A stretch of DNA of 46,526 bases from contig JAJEBE010000028.1 in NCBI GenBank assembly GCA_022822545.1, forward strand, positions 1-46,526, written 5' to 3'. Positions 16,291 through 23,585 of the stretch are shown one piece after another. The stretch is from Anaerolineae bacterium. GTDB lineage: Bacteria > Chloroflexota > Anaerolineae > Aggregatilineales > Phototrophicaceae. Made by a program: the position numbers and the translations under genes. The notes below the pieces were generated by a model. It searched no databases and had not been told where the DNA came from. It saw nothing but the letters and a program-made list of their open reading frames with translations. How positions within the stretch are numbered: position 1 is the first letter of the stretch; the number at the start of each line of letters is the position of its first letter.

Positions 16291-17682
16291 CTACTCCAGC
16301 CATCCAATCGCCAAGGAATGGGCCGGCGAATCGGGCAGATCCTCCGGCAATTCAATCCGCAGGTCCGCGCCATCCTGCCGCCAGCTCAAGTCGCCGTCCC
16401 GGCCCAGCAGTCGAATTGCCGCCCCGGCCGGCGCTTCAACTCCCTCGACCGTAATCTCGCTCTCCGCCGGCGTCCCCAGCATTGTCACAAATAGCGCCTC
16501 GTCTATCGCCGTAAAGCGGATATCGACGCCACTGCTCGTCACCCCTTCCGCCCGCGTCCAGGGCCGGGTATCGAATATCGCTTTGCCGTTCACATCCAGC
16601 CAGCGCCCCAGACCCCGCAAGCGCTCCGCCTGATTGGCCGGGATGGTGCCGTCCGCCATCGGTCCCACATTCAGCAGCAAGTTGCCATTTTTGCTGACGA
16701 TATCGACGAACATATGAATCAGTTCGTCCTCCGCCAGCAGTTGGTCATCACCTTCGTTGCGGTTGTAGCCGAAGCTGTGGCCGATGCCGCGGCAGCTCTC
16801 CCACTTCTCGCTTTGAATCTCGTCAAACTGGGCGTATTCCGGCGTCAGGAAATCGTGGTGCGGTCCGCGCGGCGGCGCCAGCGGCTCGCCTATTTTCGGC
16901 GTCCGATCGCGCGATTGCGTGAAGCGGTCGTTGATGACGCCTTCGGGCACATTGTTGTAATAATAGGCGAAGAGCTCGCCCAGGTCGGCCGCGGCCGGAT
17001 AACCGATATCGTTCCACATCAGCGATGGCTGATAGCGGTCGATCAGTTCGCGCCAGTGCGCCAGCGAATATTCGACGAACTCGGGACTCTGCACGATTGT
17101 GCCCCAGACATCGGGGATATCTTCGATCCGCGTTTCGTTGAAGGCCCAATCCAGGCCGCCCGAATAATACAATCCCATACGCATGCCGCGCTTGCGCACG
17201 GCCGCCGTCAACTCGCCGACGACATCGCGCTGGGTATGATAATCCGGCTTATGCGGGCAGGGATGCTCGCTGGGCCACAAGGTAAAGCCATCATGATGCT
17301 TGGTGGTCAAGACTACGTAGCGGGCGTTGACCTCGGCGAAGAGCGCCGCCATCTCGTCCGGCTTCCAACGCTTGAGCGCGGAGTTAAAGCCGGGCGCGAA
17401 ATCATCGTAATGAAAGCCGGCGCCATAATGCCGGTTATGCCATTCGCGCGTCGGGCTGTCTTCAAACTTCAGCGTATTCGCATACCATTCGGCGTAAGAA
17501 TTATTGCGGAACCAGCCGCTCATATCGCCGCTCTGGAAGACCTCGCCGATATCGCCGCCATGCGGCGCCCAAGCCGGCGCCGAGTACAAACCCCAGTGGA
17601 TAAAGATGCCCAGCTTCGCCTCGTCGTACCAGGCCGGCACGATATGCTGCCGCACTGATTCAAGCGTCGGTTCAAATGTCAT
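16291..17682 (-). CDS. Alpha-L-fucosidase, GH29 (fourth of four)
   Basis: A 463-residue GH29 enzyme, the closest of the four to the classical alpha-L-fucosidase pattern. Motifs are AKLGIFIHWGLYSAPAW (22-38), TTKHHDGFTLW (126-136), MRMGLYYSGGLDW (167-179) and LMWNDIGYP (221-229), with Asp225 the expected nucleophile. SKNGNLLLNVGPMADG follows near 320. I chose ATG 17682, which is preceded by GAGGAG at a good distance; an upstream in-frame ATG at 17760 would place the N-terminus inside the repeat element and adds an unrelated 26-residue tail. There is no signal peptide. It stands alone between two repeat clusters. Its role would be removal of alpha-fucose from imported glycans. Confidence 0.93.
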   Translation of the reverse strand: MTFEPTLESVRQHIVPAWYDEAKLGIFIHWGLYSAPAWAPHGGDIGEVFQSGDMSGWFRNNSYAEWYANTLKFEDSPTREWHNRHYGAGFHYDDFAPGFNSALKRWKPDEMAALFAEVNARYVVLTTKHHDGFTLWPSEHPCPHKPDYHTQRDVVGELTAAVRKRGMRMGLYYSGGLDWAFNETRIEDIPDVWGTIVQSPEFVEYSLAHWRELIDRYQPSLMWNDIGYPAAADLGELFAYYYNNVPEGVINDRFTQSRDRTPKIGEPLAPPRGPHHDFLTPEYAQFDEIQSEKWESCRGIGHSFGYNRNEGDDQLLAEDELIHMFVDIVSKNGNLLLNVGPMADGTIPANQAERLRGLGRWLDVNGKAIFDTRPWTRAEGVTSSGVDIRFTAIDEALFVTMLGTPAESEITVEGVEAPAGAAIRLLGRDGDLSWRQDGADLRIELPEDLPDSPAHSLAIGWLE

Positions 17683-17746
17683 CGTCTCGCTCCTCATTAT
17701 CAATTTCCGCTGTTCGCATCTGTCGCCGCGATTCATGCCCCGGAGT

Positions 17747-17897
17747 CTCAGTAAAACCAAGTTAGTCGTGCGACAAATGAAATGTAGTGGATGTTGTAAG
17801 CGGGCGACTCACAGAGTCGCCCCTACAATGATTTCGGTTTTTGCCATTCTCTTCACCTTGCAATATTTTTCTCATTACTTTATTGGTTCTACTTCTG
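17747..17897. mobile_element. MITE-like repeat copy D, best-preserved, with REP hairpin
   Basis: The left end CAGTAAAACCAAGTTAGTCG and the right end (inverted) CAGAAGTAGAACCAATAAAG form imperfect terminal inverted repeats. The REP hairpin is at 17802-17826: stem GGGCGACTC/GAGTCGCCC, loop ACA, then CTAC. The right half (GCAATATTTTTCTCATTACT) is AT-rich and shared with the copy at 18884. There is no ORF inside, so it would be non-autonomous. Confidence 0.68.
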
Positions 17898-17923
17898 TCG
17901 GCGGTCGAGGGGTTCGCCATGCG

Positions 17924-18778
17924 TCACAAGGCCTCTCGCCGAAAACCGCCATCGGAGAGCGCCAGGATCAGCTGCCCGCCGTCCTCATCCAGCAGGATGC
18001 AATCGACGCCCCCGGCTAGGATATCGGACCAGGTCTCGCCGTCATCGCTCGAGCGCAGGGCCGCGTCATCCACCTGGGCGATCAAGATCGCGTCGGGGAC
18101 CAGGGCGAGGGCATTCACCGCGCCTTCGGTCCGCAGCAGCGGCGCCCAGGTCTCGCCGCCGTCTACGGAATGGAGCAAGCCATGCGACTCGGTGCCGGCA
18201 TAGAGCGCCGCGCCATCCGGCGATGTCGCCAGGCTCAGGACCATCTCATCGCCGGCCGGCATTCGCAGATCTCGCCACAGTTTGCCGCCGTTCTCGCTGC
18301 GGTAGATGCCGCAGCTCACGCCGGCGTAGACGACCCCTTCGTCGGAACCTGGGGAAAGCGCCAGGCAATTGACGCTGTGGTCGAAGAGGCCGTGATTGTG
18401 GGCGCGCCAGGTCTCCCCGCCGTCGGTCGAGCGGAAGACGCCATCTTCGTATGTGCCCGCCAGGAGCTCGCCATGCGGCAGAAGGGCTAGGCAAGTCACC
18501 AGCGGGGGCGGCGCGCGAAACGGGGCCGCTTCCCAACTACCGCCTCTATCCGCCGAGCGGACGATGCCGCCGTGGACGCCCGCGAGCAAGAGGCTGGCCG
18601 AATTGTCGACGGCCAAGGCGAGAATCGGCATTTCTTCGTCGGGCAGTCCGCGGAGATGGAGCCGCTGCGCGCCGCCATCCTGGCTGATCTGGTAAAGGCC
18701 GGTCTGCCGCGCGGCGTAAACTGCCCCGCCAGCCGAGACCAAAGCATGCGTTCTTTCCATCAAGTCAATTGATGTCAT
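17924..18778 (-). CDS. Asp-box (BNR/YCF48-like) beta-propeller protein
   Basis: A 284-residue protein made of repeated propeller blades. Asp-box motifs of the S-x-D-x-G-x-T-W type recur: SADRGGSW (about 75-82), STDGGETW (116-123), SENGGKLW (162-169), SVDGGETW (206-213) and SSDDGETW (243-250), at intervals of about 40-45 residues. Such repeats occur in sialidases, sortilin-like and photosystem assembly (YCF48) proteins and give a fold rather than a function. No sialidase catalytic residues and no signal peptide are evident, so a cytoplasmic binding or scaffold role is possible. ATG 18778 has a GGAG about 8 bases upstream. Its neighbour upstream on the same strand is the GroEL-like gene across a repeat. 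The function is unknown. Confidence 0.82.
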   Translation of the reverse strand: MTSIDLMERTHALVSAGGAVYAARQTGLYQISQDGGAQRLHLRGLPDEEMPILALAVDNSASLLLAGVHGGIVRSADRGGSWEAAPFRAPPPLVTCLALLPHGELLAGTYEDGVFRSTDGGETWRAHNHGLFDHSVNCLALSPGSDEGVVYAGVSCGIYRSENGGKLWRDLRMPAGDEMVLSLATSPDGAALYAGTESHGLLHSVDGGETWAPLLRTEGAVNALALVPDAILIAQVDDAALRSSDDGETWSDILAGGVDCILLDEDGGQLILALSDGGFRREAL

Positions 18779-18883
18779 CTACCGCTCCGTCTGACGTTCT
18801 GGCGCAACCATGTGATGACGGTCAGCGACAGGGATGCCTGCGCTGGAATAGCTGCCATACTCACACTCTGCGCCTTCTCCAAT

Positions 18884-19030
18884 CTCAGTATGACCAAGCA
18901 AGTCGTATATCTTGTACTTTCTTGGGCTTTTTCGGGCGACCTAATAAGTCGCTCCTACGAGGCTTTTGAGTTATTTTGTCCATCTCTTTCCTACACAATA
19001 TTTTCGCATTACTTTGTTGGAACTACTTCA
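18884..19030. mobile_element. MITE-like repeat copy E, with REP hairpin
   Basis: The left end TCAGTATGACCAAGCAAGTC, from about 18884, and the right end GCATTACTTTGTTGGAACTA, from 19006, match copy D. The hairpin at 18934-18958 (GGGCGACCT, AAT, AAGTCGCTC, then CTAC) has lost perfect pairing. It is between the BNR gene and the GroEL-like gene. Confidence 0.62.
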
Positions 19031-19045
19031 TATGGTGAAAGAATT

Positions 19046-20653
19046 CTAGGGCTCGGTCATGGTTTCGGGGTCGCGATGCAGGACCAGCACCTCGATAGTC
19101 AGCGCCAGGGCCGCGCTCGCGACAGCCCGCCGCAGCGCCTCGGCTTGCACCTGCGCCACATCGACGATGCCGGCCTGGGCCATATCAACGATCTCGCCCT
19201 TCATCACATCAAAGCCGCGGTCACCGGCGCAAACCGAGAGTTGGGCCAGGACTTCGCCGGGATCATAGCCGGCGTTCTCCAGCAATTGACGTATCGGCGC
19301 TTCGACCGCTTCGGCCAAGATCAGACGGGCGGCGCGGCTTTCCAGTTCGTCTTGCGAGTCCAGGTCATGGAGCAGCCAGGCCTTGCAGCGCAAAAGCGCG
19401 ACCCCGCCGCCGGCTATCACGCCGCCGGAGGCAGCGCCCCGCAAGGCGCGTATGGCGCGCTCCGCCAGTTCCTTCCGTTGCCGGATTTCGTCTTTGGCGA
19501 TGCCGCCGACATAAACCGTGGCCAGTCCGCCGTTGAGCGCGCCCAGGCGACGCAAAATGCGCTCCCGCGCCTCGTCGTCATCGGTGTCGGTATAAGCGGC
19601 GCGCAAGCGGCGAACACTCTCGCGCAGCAATGCCGGATCGCCTTTGCCGCTGGCGATGCCGAAGTTCTTGTCATCGGCCCAGACCCAGCGCGCCCAGCCG
19701 AAGTCGCGCTCCTTGACCGTCGCCAGCGTTTCGCCGGCTTTTTGCAGGATGGGGCGTCCGCCGGTCAAGAGGGCGATATCCTCCTGGGCCAGGCTCAATT
19801 CGCCGGGGTGGTAGCCATCCAGCTTGACGATGACCGTGCGGATCCGGTCACTGACGCGTTTATCCAGCGCGACGGCCAAGCCTTTGTCAGAGATGGAGTC
19901 GACGATGAGCAGGAGCTGTTTGACGCCGGAGCGCAGCGCCAATTGCATAAGCGGCACGAGCTCGCCCGGCTCCTCGATTTCCATATCGGTCACCAGGATG
20001 GCGGCGTCGTGCAACTCGGCGACCAGACGATGCCCGCCGCGCAGCATCTCTTTGGATTGCGCGCCGCCCGGCCAATAGCTGCCTTCGACGAAGTTGCAGG
20101 CCATGCCGCGCCCGTGCCCTTCGCGGACATCCACCTGCGCGAATTGCCCCAGCGTATGCAGCGCTTCGCCCAGGATCGCCGCCATCTCCTCGTCGTAACA
20201 GACGGAGAAGGCCAGCGCCTGCAATTCCGATTCGGCGCGCAACTGACGGGCATCGGCGGTGAGGTGTTGGCTAAGGGCGGGCAAAAGGGCCAGCAGTCGA
20301 GCGCGCAAGCGCATCGGGTCGGCGCCGGCGGCGATGAATCGGGCGCCTTCGGTGAATATCTTCTGGTAGAGCAGAGCTGCCGTAGCGGCGCCATCGCCCA
20401 TGTGCTGGCGCGCTTTCCAGAGGACCTGCCGCAGCAGCATCGCGCCGACGTCGTCTTCCGGCTCGGGCAAGGCGATAATGCGACGGGCGATCAGGCCGCC
20501 GTCATCCAGCAGTTCCAGCTTGTTCAGGTTCTCGGCGACCGACCGCCGCGGCAGCGGGCCCAGCGTCGGCGCGATGGCCTTGACCAGCGTACTGATGCCG
20601 CGCCGCAGCGCCTGCTGTGTCCCCGGTGGGTTGATTACTTTCGGAGTTGGCAT
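19046..20653 (-). CDS. Divergent GroEL-like (TCP-1/cpn60 family) protein, ATPase probably impaired
   Basis: A 535-residue chaperonin-family protein of normal GroEL length. Recognisable parts are AIAPTLGPLPRRSV (27-39, GroEL TLGPKGRNV), DDGGLIARRI (50-59), HMGDGAATAALL (84-95, GroEL GDGTTTATVL) and GVIAGGGVALLR (411-422, GroEL VVAGGGVAL). The GroEL segment VEDALHAT with catalytic Asp398 is replaced by AERAIRAL, so that Asp is Arg399 here. The position of GroEL Asp52 appears to be Glu, and the ATP-loop threonines are Ala. The C-terminal Gly-Gly-Met tail is missing. It is therefore unlikely to be the housekeeping chaperonin, and no groES gene is adjacent. It may be a specialised or regulatory subunit. 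The family is sure; the loss of ATPase activity is an inference. Confidence 0.9.
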   Translation of the reverse strand: MPTPKVINPPGTQQALRRGISTLVKAIAPTLGPLPRRSVAENLNKLELLDDGGLIARRIIALPEPEDDVGAMLLRQVLWKARQHMGDGAATAALLYQKIFTEGARFIAAGADPMRLRARLLALLPALSQHLTADARQLRAESELQALAFSVCYDEEMAAILGEALHTLGQFAQVDVREGHGRGMACNFVEGSYWPGGAQSKEMLRGGHRLVAELHDAAILVTDMEIEEPGELVPLMQLALRSGVKQLLLIVDSISDKGLAVALDKRVSDRIRTVIVKLDGYHPGELSLAQEDIALLTGGRPILQKAGETLATVKERDFGWARWVWADDKNFGIASGKGDPALLRESVRRLRAAYTDTDDDEARERILRRLGALNGGLATVYVGGIAKDEIRQRKELAERAIRALRGAASGGVIAGGGVALLRCKAWLLHDLDSQDELESRAARLILAEAVEAPIRQLLENAGYDPGEVLAQLSVCAGDRGFDVMKGEIVDMAQAGIVDVAQVQAEALRRAVASAALALTIEVLVLHRDPETMTEP

Positions 20654-20951
20654 GTTTTCCAGGCGCAGGCGGCAAGAATCAATCCAGGAAGGGAACGCGA
20701 TTGTTCAAGTCAATCAAACGCCCGCAAGCATACCACATAAGGTTTTCAACTGCCAAAGCAGGTTTAATCGGGAGTGGTGAATTCTGTGGTTATTGCCTTA
20801 TCTAAGCCGCCGCCGGCTCCCCCTCGCCATCTCTATGACGAGCATCCAAAGCTTTGGGAGGGCTTAAATGCGAAAACCGGCGATCAATGCCAGCGCTCCG
20901 CATCCAACAAAATCACCACTTCCAGTTGACAAGGAATTGGTTATTCTGAAG

Positions 20952-20980
20952 GGTATCGTTCTGAGATTGAAGACGATACC
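20952..20980. repeat. Inverted repeat, possible operator or hairpin
   Basis: GGTATCGT (20952-20959) and ACGATACC (20973-20980) are perfect inverted arms with a 13-base spacer. There is no following T-run. It could bind a dimeric regulator. Confidence 0.35.
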
Positions 20981-20991
20981 TGTTGATTAAT

Positions 20992-21026
20992 CACAAAGAA
21001 TACAAAGGCACAAAGGGCACAAAGAC
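20992..21026. repeat. Short tandem repeat, about 9 bases x 4
   Basis: CACAAAGAA, TACAAAGG, CACAAAGGG and CACAAAGAC follow each other directly. Similar CACAAAG/CACAGAG strings are common intergenic filler in some bacterial genomes; the TCTGTGTCTCTGTGG at 16251 is of the same kind on the other strand. Confidence 0.5.
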
Positions 21027-21090
21027 AGTTTTTTTCATTATGATTGAGTTCGTATCCAGGACATTCACCACTCCCGGCGAGGATGGATTT

Positions 21091-21119
21091 TTGACAAATC
21101 GTCGTTCCTCGTCTACTAT
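21091..21119 (+). promoter_or_regulatory. Strong sigma70-type promoter of the sugar ABC operon
   Basis: TTGACA (21091-21096, perfect -35) and TACTAT (21114-21119) are separated by exactly 17 bases. Transcription would start near 21126, leaving a 150-base leader before the binding-protein ATG. Confidence 0.72.
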
Positions 21120-21126
21120 ACAGAAA

Positions 21127-21158
21127 TGTTCGGGAACACGAGAGACTGTGGATACAGT
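21127..21158 (+). promoter_or_regulatory. Two short palindromes at the transcription start of the ABC operon
   Basis: TGTTCGGGAACA (21127-21138, 5-bp arms) lies at the predicted start point, and ACTGTGGATACAGT (21145-21158, 5-bp arms) follows, ahead of a T-rich run (21159-21171). The first is well placed as a repressor operator. The second with the T-run could act as a weak attenuator. Confidence 0.35.
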
Positions 21159-21275
21159 ATTAGTTTTTTTGTTTCACAAGTTTGTTTGACAAGCTGAGGG
21201 AGGCGCCTGGCGAAGAGAGTTGGACCAAGTGTAGTGATGTTTGCATCTGGAGTTTGTGCAGAGAAAGGAAAGATC

Positions 21276-22589
21276 ATGAGCAGAGAAAAACTTTCAAGAC
21301 GCGCGTTTTTGAAGCTCGCGGCAGCCAGTGGTTCCGGCGTTGCGCTCGCGGGGCTTGGTCCCTTGAGCAGCATCGCCAGCGCTCAGGACTCGGTCGAGTT
21401 GACCTTTGGGCGGCACTGGGAAGCGGCCTTCCGTCCGCGGCAGGCGGAGTACGATGAAGGCTTTATGGAGCGGCATCCGGATATCTCGATCAACATCACG
21501 TATAACACCTGGGCCGATCACAATAACGTGGTGCCCGCCTGGGCGGCCGCCGGCACCTTGCCCGACATCATCTACGTCCACGGCAGCCGCGCCACCCCCT
21601 GGGCGCATGAGGGCATCATCATCGACATCCACGACATTGTAACTGCCGACGAAGAGTTCAATGTCGAAGGTATGTGGGAAGAATCGGTGCGCCTCTACCG
21701 CGTTAACGGTCGCATCCATGCGCTGCCATACGACCACGGTCCCATCATCCTTGGCTACAACAAGGACATGTTCGACGCTGCTGGCATGGACTACCCGAGC
21801 GAAGACTGGACGATGGAAGACATGGCGGCGGCCGCTATTGAGTTGACCGACCCCGATGCTGGCGTTTGGGGCTGGGACGGCGGACTTGATTTGGGCAACG
21901 GCGGCGGCGGCTTCTTCACCGGCGCTTGGGGCGCTGTCACGATGAACGAAGACGAAACCGCAATGTCCTTTGACACTCCCGAAATGCGCGCTGCGCTCAA
22001 CCACTGGTATAAGCTGATTCACGAAGATGGCGCTGGCGCAAGCGGCACCGAGCGGGAATCATTTCCCAATTCGCAGCCTTTCCGCGCCGGTGTGGCCGCT
22101 ATGGGTCATATCGCCACCTGGAGCACGCCGAGCATGCGCGCGCTGGCGAATTTCGAATGGGATGTGGCGCCGACGCCGATGGGGCCCGACGGCTCCCGCT
22201 ATACCGGCGCTTTCGGCAGCGGCTACGGCATCACGCCGACCAGCGACAAACCAGATACGGCTTGGCGCTACCTCCGTGAGTACCTCTCACTTGAGGGCAT
22301 GATCTTCATGTGGAGCCTCTCGGGCCGCGGTTCACCGGCGCGTCCGGAGGGTCTGGAAGTCTGGCTTAATTCCGACCCGGCGCCGCCGAGCGGGCGTTAC
22401 TTCCTGGAAGCCATGTTCGACTATGCGGTGACAGGTCCTCCCTTCCAGTCCTTGGCGGCCGCGCAAGTCAGCAACATATTGAGTCGGGAAGCCGATCTGC
22501 TGCGTTTGGGCGAGACCTCGGTCGAAGAGGCTATCGCCACCATCACGGAAGAGGGCAACGCCGCGCTCGACGAAGTCGCCGACATGTAG
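21276..22589 (+). CDS. Sugar ABC transporter substrate-binding protein (family 1), Tat-exported
   Basis: This extracytoplasmic protein captures a sugar or oligosaccharide for the two permeases encoded next. The N-terminus MSREKLSRRAFLKLAAASGS carries a perfect Tat motif (SRRAFLK, 7-13) followed by a hydrophobic stretch and an ASAQD-like cleavage site near residue 37. The mature part has the family features LPDIIYVHG, GRIHALPYDHGP, LGYNKDMFDAAGMDYPSEDW (about 158-177) and aromatic residues for stacking on sugar rings. The length of 437 residues is usual. I chose ATG 21276 because AAAGGAAAG sits just upstream. A consensus promoter lies 185 bases upstream. The substrate cannot be read from sequence; given the region, a fucose-containing glycan fragment is possible. 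Confidence 0.93.
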   Translation: MSREKLSRRAFLKLAAASGSGVALAGLGPLSSIASAQDSVELTFGRHWEAAFRPRQAEYDEGFMERHPDISINITYNTWADHNNVVPAWAAAGTLPDIIYVHGSRATPWAHEGIIIDIHDIVTADEEFNVEGMWEESVRLYRVNGRIHALPYDHGPIILGYNKDMFDAAGMDYPSEDWTMEDMAAAAIELTDPDAGVWGWDGGLDLGNGGGGFFTGAWGAVTMNEDETAMSFDTPEMRAALNHWYKLIHEDGAGASGTERESFPNSQPFRAGVAAMGHIATWSTPSMRALANFEWDVAPTPMGPDGSRYTGAFGSGYGITPTSDKPDTAWRYLREYLSLEGMIFMWSLSGRGSPARPEGLEVWLNSDPAPPSGRYFLEAMFDYAVTGPPFQSLAAAQVSNILSREADLLRLGETSVEEAIATITEEGNAALDEVADM

Positions 22590-22673
22590 TCCAATTTTGT
22601 AAATTGCAACACCGAGGGAGATCGCTCTGCGGTCTTCCTTGATCCTGTTGGCTCAAAGACGAGTGCGTGATCG

Positions 22674-23585
22674 ATGCTTAGACGAATAAGGCGGCCTATC
22701 TCACCCAGCGCCAAGCGCGAAGAGCGGATTTTCTATCTGTTCATCTTGCCCTGGCTGATTGGCTTGGTCGTCTTCAGTATCGGTCCTGTCTTCGGCATGC
22801 TGGGATTGAGCTTCACCGATTGGCGGATCTCGCTGGATGATCTGCAATTTATCGGCTTGGACAATTATGCCAAGCTCTTCTCCGATCCGATATTCTGGAC
22901 ATCGGTGGGCAACACGCTTTACATTGTGGTTGGCAGGGTGGTTTTCGGCGTGTCTTTCGCCCTGCTGCTGGCGATCCTGCTCAATCAAAAGGTGCCGGGC
23001 ATCGCTTTCTTTCGCGCCGTTTATTATCTGCCGACCGTGACAGCGGGCGTGGCGGTGGCGCTGGTGTGGATCTGGATATTCAATCCCCGCCTGGGCATCT
23101 TGAATTACACACTAAAGCAGATCGGCATCCAGGGTCCGGACTGGATATTCAGCAAGACCTGGGTCAAGCCGTCGCTCATCATAATGAGCATGTTTTCGGT
23201 CGGTCCGATCATGATCATCTTGCTGGCCGGCTTGCAAGGTGTTCCCAAAGAATTATACGAATCGGCTGAAATCGATGGCGCTGGTCGCTGGGCGAAATTT
23301 CGCAATGTTACCTTGCCCATGCTTTCTCCCGTGCTATTTTTCGTCATCATTATTTCTGTTGTCAGTTCCTTCCAAAACTTCACCGAAATACGGGTAATGA
23401 CGGAGGGGGGACCGGGCGAATCCAGCAATGTCTTGATTTGGTACTTATGGGAGAATGCCTTCATTTTCTTACAATTGGGCATCGCCGCCGCCGTCGCCTG
23501 GATCATGTTCGTTATTCTCATGGTGTTGACGGGCATCCAGTTCCGCGTAGGCCGGCGCTGGGTCTATTATGAGGTTGATTCCTGA
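22674..23585 (+). CDS. Sugar ABC transporter permease, first subunit
   Basis: A 303-residue inner-membrane permease of the MalF/UgpA type with about six helices. The EAA loop that contacts the ATPase reads ELYESAEIDGAGRWAKFRNV (about 196-215), followed by TLPMLSPV. The N-terminal REERIFYLFILPWLIGLVVF is typical. It lies 84 bases after the binding-protein gene and its stop overlaps the next permease start by one base (TGATG), so the three genes form an operon. It needs an ATPase that is not encoded in the window and is probably a shared MsmK-like subunit. Confidence 0.94.
   Translation: MLRRIRRPISPSAKREERIFYLFILPWLIGLVVFSIGPVFGMLGLSFTDWRISLDDLQFIGLDNYAKLFSDPIFWTSVGNTLYIVVGRVVFGVSFALLLAILLNQKVPGIAFFRAVYYLPTVTAGVAVALVWIWIFNPRLGILNYTLKQIGIQGPDWIFSKTWVKPSLIIMSMFSVGPIMIILLAGLQGVPKELYESAEIDGAGRWAKFRNVTLPMLSPVLFFVIIISVVSSFQNFTEIRVMTEGGPGESSNVLIWYLWENAFIFLQLGIAAAVAWIMFVILMVLTGIQFRVGRRWVYYEVDS

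Larger units (their letters stand above)
20654..21090. other. Gene-free stretch between the GroEL-like gene and the ABC operon
   Basis: No convincing gene or RNA is seen. It holds an 8-bp inverted repeat and a short tandem repeat, listed separately. A TTGACA at 20926-20931 lacks a matching -10 at normal spacing. Confidence 0.5.

Noticed and set aside
17683..17760. N-terminal extension of the fourth fucosidase
   Set aside because: The extension reaches the MITE-like repeat and has no counterpart in the other fucosidases; the ATG at 17682 has a GAGGAG site.
1684..18958. Repeated GGGCGAC..GTCGCCC units as a possible CRISPR array
   Set aside because: The units are kilobases apart, lie in both orientations and lack regular spacers; they are dispersed hairpins.
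18812..20740. 642-residue frame on the plus strand opposite the GroEL-like gene
   Set aside because: It is the antisense shadow of a recognisable chaperonin-family gene and starts inside a repeat element.
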